Source: Calycina herbarum
Lineage: Eukaryota > Ascomycota > Leotiomycetes > Helotiales > Pezizellaceae
Length of the DNA stretch: 64,000 nucleotides
Direction: 5' to 3'
NCBI GenBank assembly: GCA_001414485.1
Contig: LLEY01000228.1
Location: forward strand, 1-64,000
This document shows, piece after piece, positions 41,978-54,760 of the stretch. Each line of letters starts with the position of its first letter. Position 1 is the stretch's first letter. Under the pieces are notes generated by a model. The model was not told where the DNA came from. It searched no databases and was given only the letters and a program-made list of their open reading frames with translations. A program made the position numbers and the translations under genes.

Positions 41978-44900
41978 CTTAGCCTAGTATATCCCTATAC
42001 TAGAATATAAACCTAAAATATATTTATTAGAAAGATATCAACCTTCCTTTATATACAAATATATCCTCTTCTTATACTAAACGAAAAGAGCGTTTAGCTC
42101 TTACTATATAGATCGAATCTATATAACGTCTAGCTAAAACTTGCTCTTTTTATTATAAACAGTCTCGTTAATACTTCCTAAAGCTCTCTAAATCCTCTTA
42201 CTATTCTAAGTATATTCGGTTAAAAAGATCCTATAATAGCTCTAGCTATCTCATCGTTCCTATCCCTAGGCCTTGAAAAACTATATATTAATTCTTCTTT
42301 AGCCCTATATATAAATAATTCCCTATTACTCCTCTAAGTCCTCCTCTTTTAAGTCCTTCTCTTAAGTCCTCTTCTTCCTAGTTTCTAGCTTTTAAGATAG
42401 CTTCTTTTATTAAACAAGTACTTTCTAATAATATATCTCTATCTAACCCTAGTCCCGAGTTCTAGGTAGCTCTAGGCTTTGTTAGTAGAACTTCTAAAGC
42501 TCTCTTAAGCAATAGTTAAGGTTACTTTTTAGTTCCTATATATTTTCTAAATATAGATAGTCTAACTATTTAATTAAATACTTAATTTTATCTCTAATAA
42601 TTTTATAGTTAGGAATCCTTTTAACTTTATATTTAGTATTTAGGTTTACTAGTTAAATTTCTATAAGTAGAGCTAGTAATACTCCTAGTAATACTAGTTT
42701 AAGTAAGGATATATAAAATACTAGATAGATATTTATTATCTTTAGTAATACTAATTTATAATTCAAAGGTCTCTTAACTCGTTTAATTTTAAATAGTCTA
42801 AGTTTTTTATAATCTAGTTTATTACTTAGTCTTTTTATATTAATATTCTTTTATACTAAGTAGACTTTATCTATCTCTTTTAATATTAGCTTCTAACTAC
42901 GTCGTTTGTTATAATAGTATATATTTCTTTCGGCTATAAACTACAAATCCTCTATAAGTTCCTTATATAGCCTTTTAATTTTTAAAATATAAATATAAGT
43001 AAGTTAGTTATTAATAGTTATAGACAGTAGTTCTCGATATACTATTAATTTATATCTAAAATTAACATAGAATAGTATAATAAGTATTATTTCTATTACT
43101 AAACTATTATAAGCAAACTATACTAGAAGCAATAGTTCTACTTAATTGTTTTACTAGTAGTTTATATAATAATAAAGGTATATTTCTACTACTTAGTTTA
43201 TATGTTCGTTTCCTCTATTTATCTAAGAGTAGAAAGCTATTAAAAGCTTTCTTTTTACATCTAATCGTTTTATAAGAGTAATCTAAAATTTAGAGGTAAA
43301 GAGTTTGTCTCTATCTAAGAATATCTCTTCTAGTAGTCTATATCTTAAGACTACTTCTTTAAGGAATATAAATACTAATTCCTCCGCTGTACTTAACTCT
43401 ATATATAGTATTAAAATTATATATTTCATAAGTCGTTCTATAATAACTAGGATTAAGTTATACTTAACTCCTATTATTAGATCTTTAGATTTTAATAATT
43501 TAATAATAAAATCCTAAGATATTAATCTCTAAGATATTTATAATATTAGAGTAGTATTTATCTATCTATAAGGAGTATAGTAGGAAGCTTTATTCCTAGT
43601 ATAAGTATTATATTCTATTATCACCTTCTTAACTACTATAGATAACTAATTAATATAGTAGTATTGTTTTATTCTCTAAAGAGTTCTACGAATTCCTTAG
43701 TATCTATAGACAGGCGTAGTATAGTATTCTTTTATATACTAGTTATAACCTTTATATATATTCTAAATTTTATCTATCTAGATATTATTTATTACTACTA
43801 TTTTATATATAGTAGATACTAAGTCTCTATTCTTAAGAGTTTTTAAGATTATAATCTTCTTATATTCTTTATTTCCCTTATATCTAGGTTTCTAGCTAAG
43901 AGTATTAGCTTAAGTATTTAACGTTCCCTTTATATATTAAATAATAATATCAAATCCTTCTAATATCTCTAACTATCTAGCTAAACGCCTAGTCGTAAGT
44001 TCCTTAGTTATTATAAACGTTCTAAGGTTCTTATAGTTAAATAAAGTTATAACTTAGTATTTTACTAGCTATAAATAAATTCTCTAGTATTCTAAAGCTA
44101 ATACTATAGTAAGTAATTCTTTATTAAAAATACTATAGTTTTATTATACTAGGTTAAATATTTTAAAATAATATATAATAAGTATAAGTTTCCCTTTTTT
44201 ATTTAGTTATAGGTAAATTATATCTACTAATATATCTAAAGCGTCTATTTTAATTATACTTAGTTTTTCTATATTAAAGTTATATAAAATAAGTTTTTCT
44301 ATAAACCTTACTTTAATTCTTTAAAAAGCGTTCTTAGCTTATTTATTCTAAATAAATTTAATAGCTTTCTTAACTAGTACTATTATTAGTTTAGTAATCT
44401 TTATATAGTCTTATATAAATAGATAGTAAAAGTTTATAAATCTAAGAAAGAACTATATATCTTTTATATTCTCTAGTAATTTCTAGTTTAAGATATCTTA
44501 GATCTTTACTAGATCTATTTCTATTTTCTCTAAGCTAAATACCTATCTTAGGAAAAGTGTCTAAGTTACTCTAAACTTGTATTTTAAGAGTTTTAACTAA
44601 GAGTTTACTTTTATAAGTTATTATAAAACTTCTTTAATATATCCTTTATATTCTTCTTCTTTTTCTAAGAAGATTAAGATATTATCTAAGTAATAGATTA
44701 CTATTACTTCTAAAAGATCTCTTAAAATGTTATTATTTTATCTCTAATATATAGCTAGTAGTAGATAAGCGTTCTTAACTATAGTGTGATTTACTTCTTA
44801 GTAATTAATATATACTCTCTTATCTAGATTGTCCTTCTTCTTAATAATAAGTATATTTAAGGTAATTAGTAACTTAGATTTTCTAATATATCCTTTCTTA

Positions 44901-47735
44901 ATACCTTCCTTTATATAACTTTCTATTCTCTATAGGCTTTTCTAGTTATATAACTAAAGCTTCTACTTTAAGAAGTAATAACTCTCTTTTAATTTAATCT
45001 TATAATCTTATAAGTAATGTTCTAGTAAGGCTTATAAGTCTTCTAGGTTTTCGAACAAAGCTTTAAATTCTCTATACTATATAGGTATTTTGTTATTAGC
45101 TATCTTACTAACCTATGAAGGACCCTAGGCTAGGTGTCCTAGTATCTTAGAAGAGGTAGTACTAACCTTGTTCTAGTCTTATAGTTATAATTATAAACTC
45201 TTATAATTATATTAACTAAAGGTTATTTTCTAAGCTTTTTAGTTAATATCTAGATTATGTTCTTAAATTTATAGTATACTAAGTATTACTTCTTTATTCT
45301 CTATTTTAATAATATCGAATTATATATCTAAGTAGTATCTTTTAATAGTAATCTCTATTAGAATAGTTTACTAATCGATAATTCTATCTTAGTATATAAC
45401 GTCTATTTTATTAACTACTCCTAAGTAGTAAGGCCTTATACCTTTAATTAGGACGTTTAGCTTCTTCTAAGCTACTAGGGAAAGGAAATTACCTATTACT
45501 CTAGAATTAATTAAGACTTAGAGTTCCTTTCCTCTTATCTTTACTATTACTATAAGTTAATTTTCTCTAGATATAGCGTTTAACTCTCTTATAGTAGTAT
45601 AATTTTCTAGTTTAATATAATAAACCTTAAATCTTCTCTTACTATTATCTTCTTTTTAAGAGCTTAGGAAGAATATTACTTTTTTATTATTAGAAAAAAC
45701 TACTTTATATACTAGACTATCTTCTATAGTTCCTTTAGGTTTTAGAAGTGTTCTTATAAAACGTCTTTCTATAGACTAATCTAATAATACTTATAGTTTA
45801 TACTAAACCTATTTAACAGTTGCTCTATATAAGGTTTTAGTAGTCTACTACTTACCTTTTATAAGTTAGTAGAATTCCTAGATTAGGTTAGTCTAGGGGT
45901 CTACCTTAGTAACTCTAAACATTTACTAGTCCTCTAATCCTTTAAATACTATTATAACTCCTTTTTTAACTCTTAATACCTAATATTTCTTATTAATTTC
46001 TAACTTATAGTCTTAACTAGAGAAGTAGGTAGTTATATCTAACTTTAGATATCTATTATATTTATTAAATCCTTTTAAGTAATACTACTACTATTTAGTA
46101 ATATCGTTCTTTAAATTAGTAACCTTCTATAGATCTCTCTCCTCTAAGTAGTTATTTAGTATTATCTATTCTAGTCCTAGCTTCTTAAACTTAATAGTTT
46201 CTTCGCTATTAATAGAGCTAACTATAGTTACTCGATCTTAATTATTCCTTACTATCTTATAAGTAGTTAAGATAGTAGGATTGATTCCTTAAGTAGAATA
46301 TAAGCTCTAGAAATTAGGTTTTTATCCTTCTATATATACCTATCTATTTCCTCTCTTAAAGGTCTTAATAAATGCCTATGTTTCTTCTTCTTTAGGTTTA
46401 TATATTCTAGGATTTACCTCTAATAAGTTAGATTCTAACTCCGATAACTCTAATAAACTTATTAATAGTAGTAATTTATATTCTACTTAAAAAGGCAATT
46501 TATAATCTATTTCTAACTATATATTATAATATTCCTTAAGTAATAGATCTCTATTATTATTAGTATCTTATACCTTACTAACTTATAACTTAATTCCTTT
46601 GTTTAGCTATAAGTATATAACGCCTACTATTATATCTATAGTATCTGTTTTAATTTATATACTATATTCTCTAGCTTCGAGTTCCTGATCTATAAGTTTA
46701 ATTTTATTAAGTAATACTACTTCCTTATAGACTATAGTATTAATTCGTCTCTTTCTATTAGAGTCTTTCTTCTTACTATACTTATTTACTCTATAGCTAG
46801 AGAGGCTATAGTTATAATATAAGTTCTACTTACGTCGATGATTTCGCTTCTCTTAAGAAAGTCCCTCTTTCTTTTAAAAGGTTTTCTTTTATATAGTATT
46901 TACCTCCTTACTATGTTTATTAGTATAAGAGTACTTCTACTTTCCTAACTCTTAACTCTTTTCTCTATATCTAGAGTTACTCTTCTTAAATTTATATAGA
47001 CGGTTATCTAACTAGATAACCTTCTTAATTATACCTATAATAGTTAAGAACTATATATTCTACTTAGCTATCTCCTTATAGATATATACTTTTAATCCTC
47101 TATAGAAAAGTTTTATAAAAGTAATAGTATCTTATCTTAATTTCGTTTTATATTATTAAAACTTATTAGTATAATCTATTATAGATCTAGTTTAGTATAA
47201 CTCTAAAAGCTTATATATAGCTATTTAAATTACGTTAAAGTCTTTAAAGACTTTTCTAATAGTTGCTTTAAATCTCTTTTAAGATTTAAATATAATCTTA
47301 GTTAATTCTATCTTTCTATCTTTATTCTTATTCTTAAAGAAGTTCTCTAAATATAACTAAGCCTATTCTAACGCTAATCCTCTAAGGTAGGAGATAGCGA
47401 AGATAGTTTATAAATTATAATTACTTTTAAATTTATTAGAATTAAAGTTAAAGTAGATGTCTATTTAAAAAAGGAATAAGTCTAGTTTCTTTCGCTTCCT
47501 ATAATACGTATCTAGTATCTTAACTTTAATAGACTTAAGTACTTCGACCTTATAGAGCTTAGAGACGTCTAGTATACTAATATTATCGTCGTTCCTAGTT
47601 AACTATATACTAGCAGGTGTTCTTCCGGTTATACTTCTAGATGTTCCTACGACGTTAACTCGACTAGTATTCGAGCTAGCTGCTACGGAGGTTACTAGAG
47701 CTATAGCGACTAAACTTCTAAGTAGGTGCTTAAAG

Positions 47736-47875
47736 TATAACAAAACTCAAATAAACTAAACAAAGATAACTAAGTCTCGAAGGTTAGTATATAGGTAAGA
47801 AGTATAGATACGCTAGGTTATTTACTTAAAAGTGAACTCGTTACTTATATTAAAGATATTAAATAAGATAATAAG
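47736..47875 (-). repeat. E2 5' LTR, left part (interrupted by E3)
   Basis: 140 bases from TATAACAAAACTC (TGTAACGAAACTC in the intact LTR) to ATAAG, where E3 begins. The rest is at 63219-63539; 140 + 321 = 461, equal to the intact LTR. Confidence 0.9.
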
Positions 47876-48364
47876 TATCAGAGCTTATAATAAGTGCTAA
47901 TGAATTAAACTATAGAGGCTGTCTATGTATAAGAAGATTCGATTATTCTTTCTAAGCTAGAGTTCTTACTAACTTATATACTTAGTTAGCTCTTTCTAGA
48001 GAGTTCTACTAAGGGTACTCTCGAAGGTTCTATTACGTCTATGCGTTGCTAAGCGAGGTTACGTAAATGCGTCGCTAGAGTACTCTAAGACTTATTTGTC
48101 AGAGCTTGTAGCAAGTGCTAATGAATTGAACTACAGAGGCTGTCTATATATAAGAAGATTCGATTGTCCTTTCTAAGCTAGAGTCCTTACTAACTTATAT
48201 ACTCAGTCAGCTTATTCTAGAGGGTTCTGCTAAGAGTACTCTCGAAGGTTCTGTCACGTCTATGCGTTGCTAAGCGAGGCCACGTGAATACGTCGCTGGA
48301 GTACTCTAAGACTTACTCTACGGGTATAACTCTTGATATTATTCTACGAGTATAACCCTTGATA
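47876..48364 (-). repeat. E3 3' LTR, split by a solo LTR
   Basis: Parts 47876-48096 (221) and 48344-48364 (21) add to 242 bases, the length of the intact right LTR (62972-63213). Confidence 0.92.
48097..48338 (-). repeat. Solo LTR of the E3 family inside the E3 LTR
   Basis: A 242-bp LTR copy starting TGTCAGAGCTTG and ending CTCTTGATA, flanked by TTATT (48092-48096, 48339-48343). It is less mutated than its host (keeps TGTCA), consistent with a later insertion followed by LTR-LTR recombination. Confidence 0.92.
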
Positions 48365-51300
48365 TTACCTCTCTTCCTGCTTTTGAAGGTAGGTATCTAG
48401 GGCTACTATGTTCTCTAACTTAGTAGTAGGTTCCTATATTAGGTTTATATATCCTATCTATTTAACCTTATACTCGAGTTAAGTATAAGAGCCTTTCTCT
48501 AAGAGCTTCTTTTACTATTAACCTAGTATTCTTTTAACTTACTATTCTATAGTATCGTCTACTAATATTATAGGTGGTTAATCATCGTCTATAATTTAAC
48601 TAGGTAGTGGGTCTATAGCTGCTAGCCTTAATAAGTCTATATTAAAGATATTATAAATACTAGGCAGGGTGTCTAGCTTATATATAAATAGGCTAATAAC
48701 CTCGATAACTATAAACTTAGTAGATCGAGTATCTAGTTTCTTACTAGCTCTATCTATCTATATATTCCGTAAGCTTAAGTAAACCTTGTTTCTAATCTTA
48801 TACGTAGGAGCGGTATTCTATAAACGATTTACTTAAGTCTTCTAGTCTTATTATACCCTTACTATTAATAATTATACCTATTCTATAATAGCCTTAATCT
48901 TTACTACTATTACTTCGCTCTTTTAAATTAGTGTTTTTATATTTATAGATATAATAACGTCTATTAAGGGGTCGATAGTCTATAACAGATAGCCGTAGCT
49001 AAGTTAGAAAGGGCTTATACCCGTTAATATTAAATCCTGTCTGTTAAAAGCTAGCTATACTACTAGTAGCTAGTCGGCCTAGTCGTTCTAAGCTATATTA
49101 ATCCACTGCTATAGAAGCGTCTCGACTTTAGTATTTGCTCGTTTCGTTAACCCGTTAGTTTATAGATAGAAGACTATAAAGATCCGTCGTTTAATCTATA
49201 AGAAGTTATAAAACGTCTTCTATGCTTATCTAATGAATTACAGGCCCTTATTAGACACTATTGCTCTTAGTAGTCTATATAAGCTATAGTGTATAGTAAT
49301 AAATAAGCGAGCAAATTCCTCTAATAATATAGTCGAGTTATAAGCCGTAAGAAGCACCTCTTTACTTAAACAGTCTATAAACACTACTATTATATTAGAG
49401 CCTTTACTTATAAGTAGTAGTCTAATAAAGTTAATAGAGATCTCCTACTATTACTACTTAGGAATTAGTAAGAGACAAAGTAGGCCTTGTTTATAATCTC
49501 TCTAGACCTTAGTATATCTATAAACTCTATAGTTATAAATAAACTACTTGACTATAGTCTATAGGTTTAGCTAGAAGAACTCTCTTAAGACTATTACAAT
49601 TGTCTCGTTCTTACTAAGATAGCTTATAAGTATAGAATTATAGAGTTCCTATATAATTATAGTCTATAGTAGCTTATAGTCGAGGACCTATAGTCTACCT
49701 CTAAACTATAAATCACCGTTCTTATTAACTAAGTAGTTAGAGATAGAGACTTTAACTAGAGAAGTAAGGTCTACTAGAAACACCCTATCTCCTTAGTAGA
49801 TAGTGTCTATAAGACATCTAAAGTCCTTATCCTATACCTTTCCCTCTTTCTAGAGGTTCTATAGTTAGTCTATAAACGCTTACTACGTCGCTACGTCGCT
49901 TACTTAATTCCTTCTGTTTATTAACACTAGTACTAGCTATATAGTATTTCCTTAAATTATTCTATCTAGAATTAATTATACTATTCTATAATTAAAGCGT
50001 TTATCTCTCTCCTCTAGAAGGTCCTAGTCCCTTCTTATTAATATATCTAGTAGTCCTCTCTCTTTACCTAGGTAGTATTAGATTATTAGGTTAAACTTAC
50101 TAAGTATTAACTACTACTATATTTATCTTTTAAATAGTTTATAAACCGTTATAAAGTACTTAAGATTCTTATAATCTATAAGTACTATAAACTATCTAAT
50201 ACTTTTTAACTCCGCTTTCTATTTCTTAAGATAATAAATAATAGCTAATAACTCTTTATTATATATTAGGTAATTATATTTAGTAGGTGCGTATTTCTTT
50301 AAGAAGAAGGCTACAGGCTATAAGACGCTATTCTTTACTTAAGAGAGCACGCCTCCTAAGTAATATCTAGAGAAGTCTATCTCTAGGACCGTCTTATAAT
50401 CTAGGTCAAACTAAGCTAGTACTAGGGTCTCTATTAAGGCCTGCTTTAACTATTCGAAGGCTCTATTCGCTTCGTCTGTTTATTAGAAGGATATATTCTT
50501 TTTAACAAGTCTATAGAAAAGAGCTATAATCTGTAAAAAGTCCTTAATAAACTGTTAATAGAAATTCGCAAATCCTAGGAAGCTAAGAACGCCTTTTACT
50601 ATTATTAGTACTTTCTAATCTATAATAGCCTATATTTTAGCTAGGTCTATCTATAAACCTTTCCCTACTTCTATAATAAACCTAAGATACTTTATAGACT
50701 ATACTTCAAATTCGTACTTATTAATATTAAGCTATAGCTTAGTATCTTAAAGCCTTTATATTACTTTATAGATATACTTATAGTACTAGTTATAGGTACT
50801 GTCTATAAAGACTAAGACATCGTCGATATATACTAAGACAAAGTCGTCTAAGAACTCTTAAAGTATATAATTAATATACTACTAGAAAGTACTAGGAGTA
50901 TTTATAAGTCTAAAAGAGGTAATAAGCTATTTAAAAAGTCTAAAGCATATCTAGAAAGCCGTTTTCTACTTATCTCTCTCTTTAATTTATATCTTATAAA
51001 ATATAGTAATAATATCTATTTTTATAAACTACTTTGCTTTTCTAATCTAGTTAAGTATCTCTTAGATTAAGAGTAATAGATAGCAGTTCTTATAAGTTAA
51101 CTTATTTAGTACTTAGTAGTTATAATAGAACTATAGACCCTCTCCTAGCTTCTATATAAAGAGTACTAGCGTAGCTACTAGAGAGTTGCTTACTCGAATA
51201 AATTCCTTATCTAGTAGCTCTATTAGGGTTTTATAGAGTACTAACAGCTTGTTCTATAATATATTATAGAGTAGCCTCTATAAGACTATCTCCTCAGATC

Positions 51301-51762
51301 CGCTGTCCGTCTATAAAAGCTTAATACTATAATCAATTCCTTATTAGTATACTAGTAACTTATTTGCTTCTTTTCTATCGAAAGCTAGGTAGAATTCTAG
51401 ACTAATCTAGCTAGGCAGCTTTGTTCGCAGGTCTATATACTTCTTCTCTACTAACGCTTTACTAATATCTATAAAGCTAGCTAAGAAAACTTATAGCTTA
51501 TGTTTACGATCTATAAGAAAGTAGAAGACAGCCGCGCTTACTTACTTATAAGAGTAAGACTTTTCTAGCTAGCTATAAACTTCTAACCTAGAGTCTTAGA
51601 AGAGTAAGTATCTCTTAGCAGCGTTAAGTAAAGCTTGCTCTTTCCTTAACTAAGATTTTCCTAGAATTATTTTATAGCTCTCGATCTTAAGAACTATATA
51701 AGTATAAACCCGTTTTTACTAGTAGCCTCTAATATCTATGCTAAAAGATACTACTTAGGATA

Positions 51763-53621
51763 ACGTGGTTTATCAGCACCTCGCTAATATCAGTACCTCG
51801 CTACTTTTCCCCTTATAATTTACTTTACTATACGATAAATCAACCACAACCTATAAAATTTATTAAAACTAATCAGACTCTGATTAACTAGATATATCTA
51901 TATCTTCTTAGCAGGTTCGTATATTATAACCAGCTTTTCTACAAGTACTACAGTGCCGCCTAGACAGTTGCCTCTCCTTTCGATTACCCTCCTCCGTATA
52001 TAAGTTACGTCGTACCTGCTTATCTACATCCTTCTAGGCTAAAATATCCTATATATCCTCTACTATAAGTGTACCCCCTTAACGAATACGAGTCTTTTTA
52101 GCCCTACAGCGTTTACTTAGGGCTTTATTTACTACTCTAAGGGTACACACCTTAGCAGATAGAAGGGTTATCTCGTAGGCTATTCGCTCTATACTCTTTG
52201 CTAATATAGTAACTATCTCAAAGAGTAGGGTTAGCGAGCTCCCCTAATAACAGGCAATTCGATTTCGAACAAGAGTTAATTATAAAAGAGCTTCGGTCAG
52301 GTTAGAAGGGGTCTAGGATACCTAAGAGAGGGAGTTAGCACTAGACAGCTGAGGGGGAGTTAGAGTCCGTAACCTTACGTCAAGCTTTAAAAGCACTGCT
52401 TATAGGTTAAAAGGCACTAGGCCAGCTCTACGGAATCCAGCTTTAGCGTTTTAGACTATTATTAACTCTAAATACGCTACTTTAAAAGCTAGAAAGAACT
52501 TAACCTTAGTAATATAGTTGATATAAGCCTTAATAAAAGTCTTAATTTAACGACTATACGCTCGTTTCAACATACTAAAACATCCGACATCGAGTAGCTA
52601 GGTTAAATAAGAAGAGTGAGGAGGTAGTCCGAGAGTTATAATATTATATACCTTATAGTACTCTTAGAATTCGGCGGATTCGTAACTTTTATACCTATCA
52701 AGGACTAGTATATAGTATAGACCCTTTACTCGACTAGCAGTATACTTATCGAAGTATTATAGCTATTCTAGACCCGTCTCGTTATTAGTCTATCTATTAC
52801 TTATAGGTTTAATTACCTAATCGTTTAGAAGGTCGCCCTTAGTATACTAATTCGCGAGATAATTCTTCCTTTAAACTACTAAAAATAGAGGTATACTCTA
52901 ACCTTCGCTATTAATATAAGCAATTGCCGTAGCCTATTCCCGATTACCTAGCTAAACTACCTTACCTCTACCACGCCGATCAGCACGTGTAACTACTATT
53001 ATAGAGCAGATAACACCTATTATAAAGCCCGTCTCGTCGAAGTTATAGAAGTCGTAATCTAAAACGCTGTATTTTGCCCTTATATTCTCTACTAGTCGAA
53101 ACCACGCGCTAATTAGCTTAGGATCTTCGTACAAGGCTCTTTAGAAGTTATAAACGCGATTAAAACACGTCTTTAAAGCTGGTTGTCGTTATACAAATCG
53201 ATACGCCTAGAGCTTCCCGACACGTTTCCCTCTCCGCGATTCAAGAATATAATTTGCTATATCTTCTACGCTAGCTAACCGAGGCGCAAACCCTCTAGAA
53301 TCTAGGTCGAGTATATATTAAAGAAGTACTAACTCTTCTAATTCGATTAATTTCTAATTAAGAGATTAGCGTTCGCTGAGAGTAGTTCGTCCGTTTATTC
53401 TATCGCGAAGTATAGAACGTGGCACGTTATAGAGTTTCGTAGCAGTCGTAGAGTTAAGTCTTTTAGTAGTTCGGATAGCCTCGATAGCTAGAATGATTCG
53501 TGCTTCTTAGGTTTAAATAGGTATTATAGTTAGTGAGAAATCGCGTATTAAAGTTAGAGAGTAAATGATAAGAGGAAAAGTAGCGAGGTACTGATATTAG
53601 CGAGGTGCTAATAAACCACGT
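51763..53621 (-). mobile_element. pogo/Fot1-type DNA transposon inserted in E3
   Basis: 1859 bp, with about 50-bp terminal inverted repeats beginning ACGTGGTTTATCAGCACC (left) and the complementary GGTGCTAATAAACCACGT (right), one mismatch of RIP type in the ends quoted. TA target duplications at 51761-51762 and 53622-53623. Size, TA target and transposase fit the Fot1 branch of the Tc1/mariner/pogo superfamily. Confidence 0.93.
52230..53540 (-). pseudogene. Fot1/pogo-family transposase (RIP-inactivated)
   Basis: Read leftward with several stops. There is a Psq/CENP-B-type DNA-binding head (VPRSILRDRINGRTTLSE, then LDSRGFAPRLASVEDIANYI), a connector (QPALKTCFNRVYN), and an open 60-residue piece at 53134-52952 containing the start of the DDE core (DYDFYNFDETGFIIGV, then VVTRADRRGRGK). 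Further left come ETGLE, the second catalytic Asp region (LVLDRYKSYES; LDGH expected) and GLPPHSSYL...LDVGCFSMLK. Residue order matches DDE_1 transposases. The inner stops and the altered DGH motif show that it is dead. Confidence 0.88.
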
Positions 53622-54327
53622 TATAATATCCTCTAATACTTCTTTTACTAACTATAAATGCCTTAGTATAATTTATATATAAAAGAGCTAATAATAATAG
53701 ATAAAATAGTCTAAAATAATTCTATAGACTAAATACTTTAAATCTACTAAGGCTTATAAAGTAGCTACTCTATTTATTAAAGCCGATATAAGAAGAGGTT
53801 TTTCGTCTATATATTCCTACTTAAAATATCTCTAAGTGTTTATTACTAACAACTCTCTTCGTCGCCTCTACCTACGCTTTCTAATAGAAGCTACTAGTTT
53901 TCCAAATCTAAGAAGATATTACTATCTTCTTCTTCTAATTCTAGTACTACCTTCTTAACCTCTGCCTTCTGTTTATAGATGTTACGAATCACGTGTGAAT
54001 ATATAATAAGTGAAGACTAGGCGGCGCTCTAATAGGTTAAGTACTATCGGAAACTCTTATAAGTAAAAGAGGGATCCTTAGACTAGCTAAGCGATCCATG
54101 GATTTCTTTTGATAAGAAGCATCACGTGACTTAGTCGCCTAAGTCGCCTAAGTCGCCTGTCGACTGAAGCGATTAGAGCGAGCGACTAGAGTAACTAGAA
54201 CAGGAGACTATAGTTCTATATAAAGACTAGTACGTCTACTATTAGATAGAAGCTTCGTACTTAACTTTAGTTATTAATCTTATTATCTTATTTAATATCT
54301 TTGATATAAGTAACGAGTTCACTTCTA

Positions 54328-54760
54328 TATTACGAATCACGTGTATACGTAATAAGTAAAGACTAGGCGGCGTTCTAACAGGTTAAGTACTATCGGAATA
54401 CTCTTATAGTAGTTAGGGATCGGTTAGGTTAGCTAAGCGATCTAAGGATTTTATTACGATAATTATATAACGAAAGAGACCGCTGGATCGCTAGGTAAAC
54501 TAGCTTATTAGATCGCTAGCTCGACGAGCGAGTTAGCTACTCAGGGGAAACGGAGGTTCTATATATACTAGCACGTCTACTATCTAGATAGGAGCTTTAT
54601 ACTTAACTTTAGTTATTAATCTTATTATCTTGTTTAATATCTTTAATATAAGTAACGAGTTTACTTCTAAGTAAATAACCTAGTATATCTATACTTCTTA
54701 CCTATATACTAACCTTCGAGACTTAGTTATCTTTGTTTAGTTCGTTTAAGTTTTATTATA
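54328..54760 (+). repeat. E5 5' LTR (433 bp)
   Basis: Begins TATTACGAATCACGTG and ends GTTTTATTATA; same length as the 3' copy. Its central part differs from the LTR of E1, marking a U3 subtype. Confidence 0.92.

Noticed and set aside
43305..43517. 70-aa open frame in E2 (plus) with a close twin at 59447-59674 (minus) in E5
   Set aside because: Both lie antisense to the integrase region of their elements; similarity between them follows from the homology of the elements, not from a separate gene.
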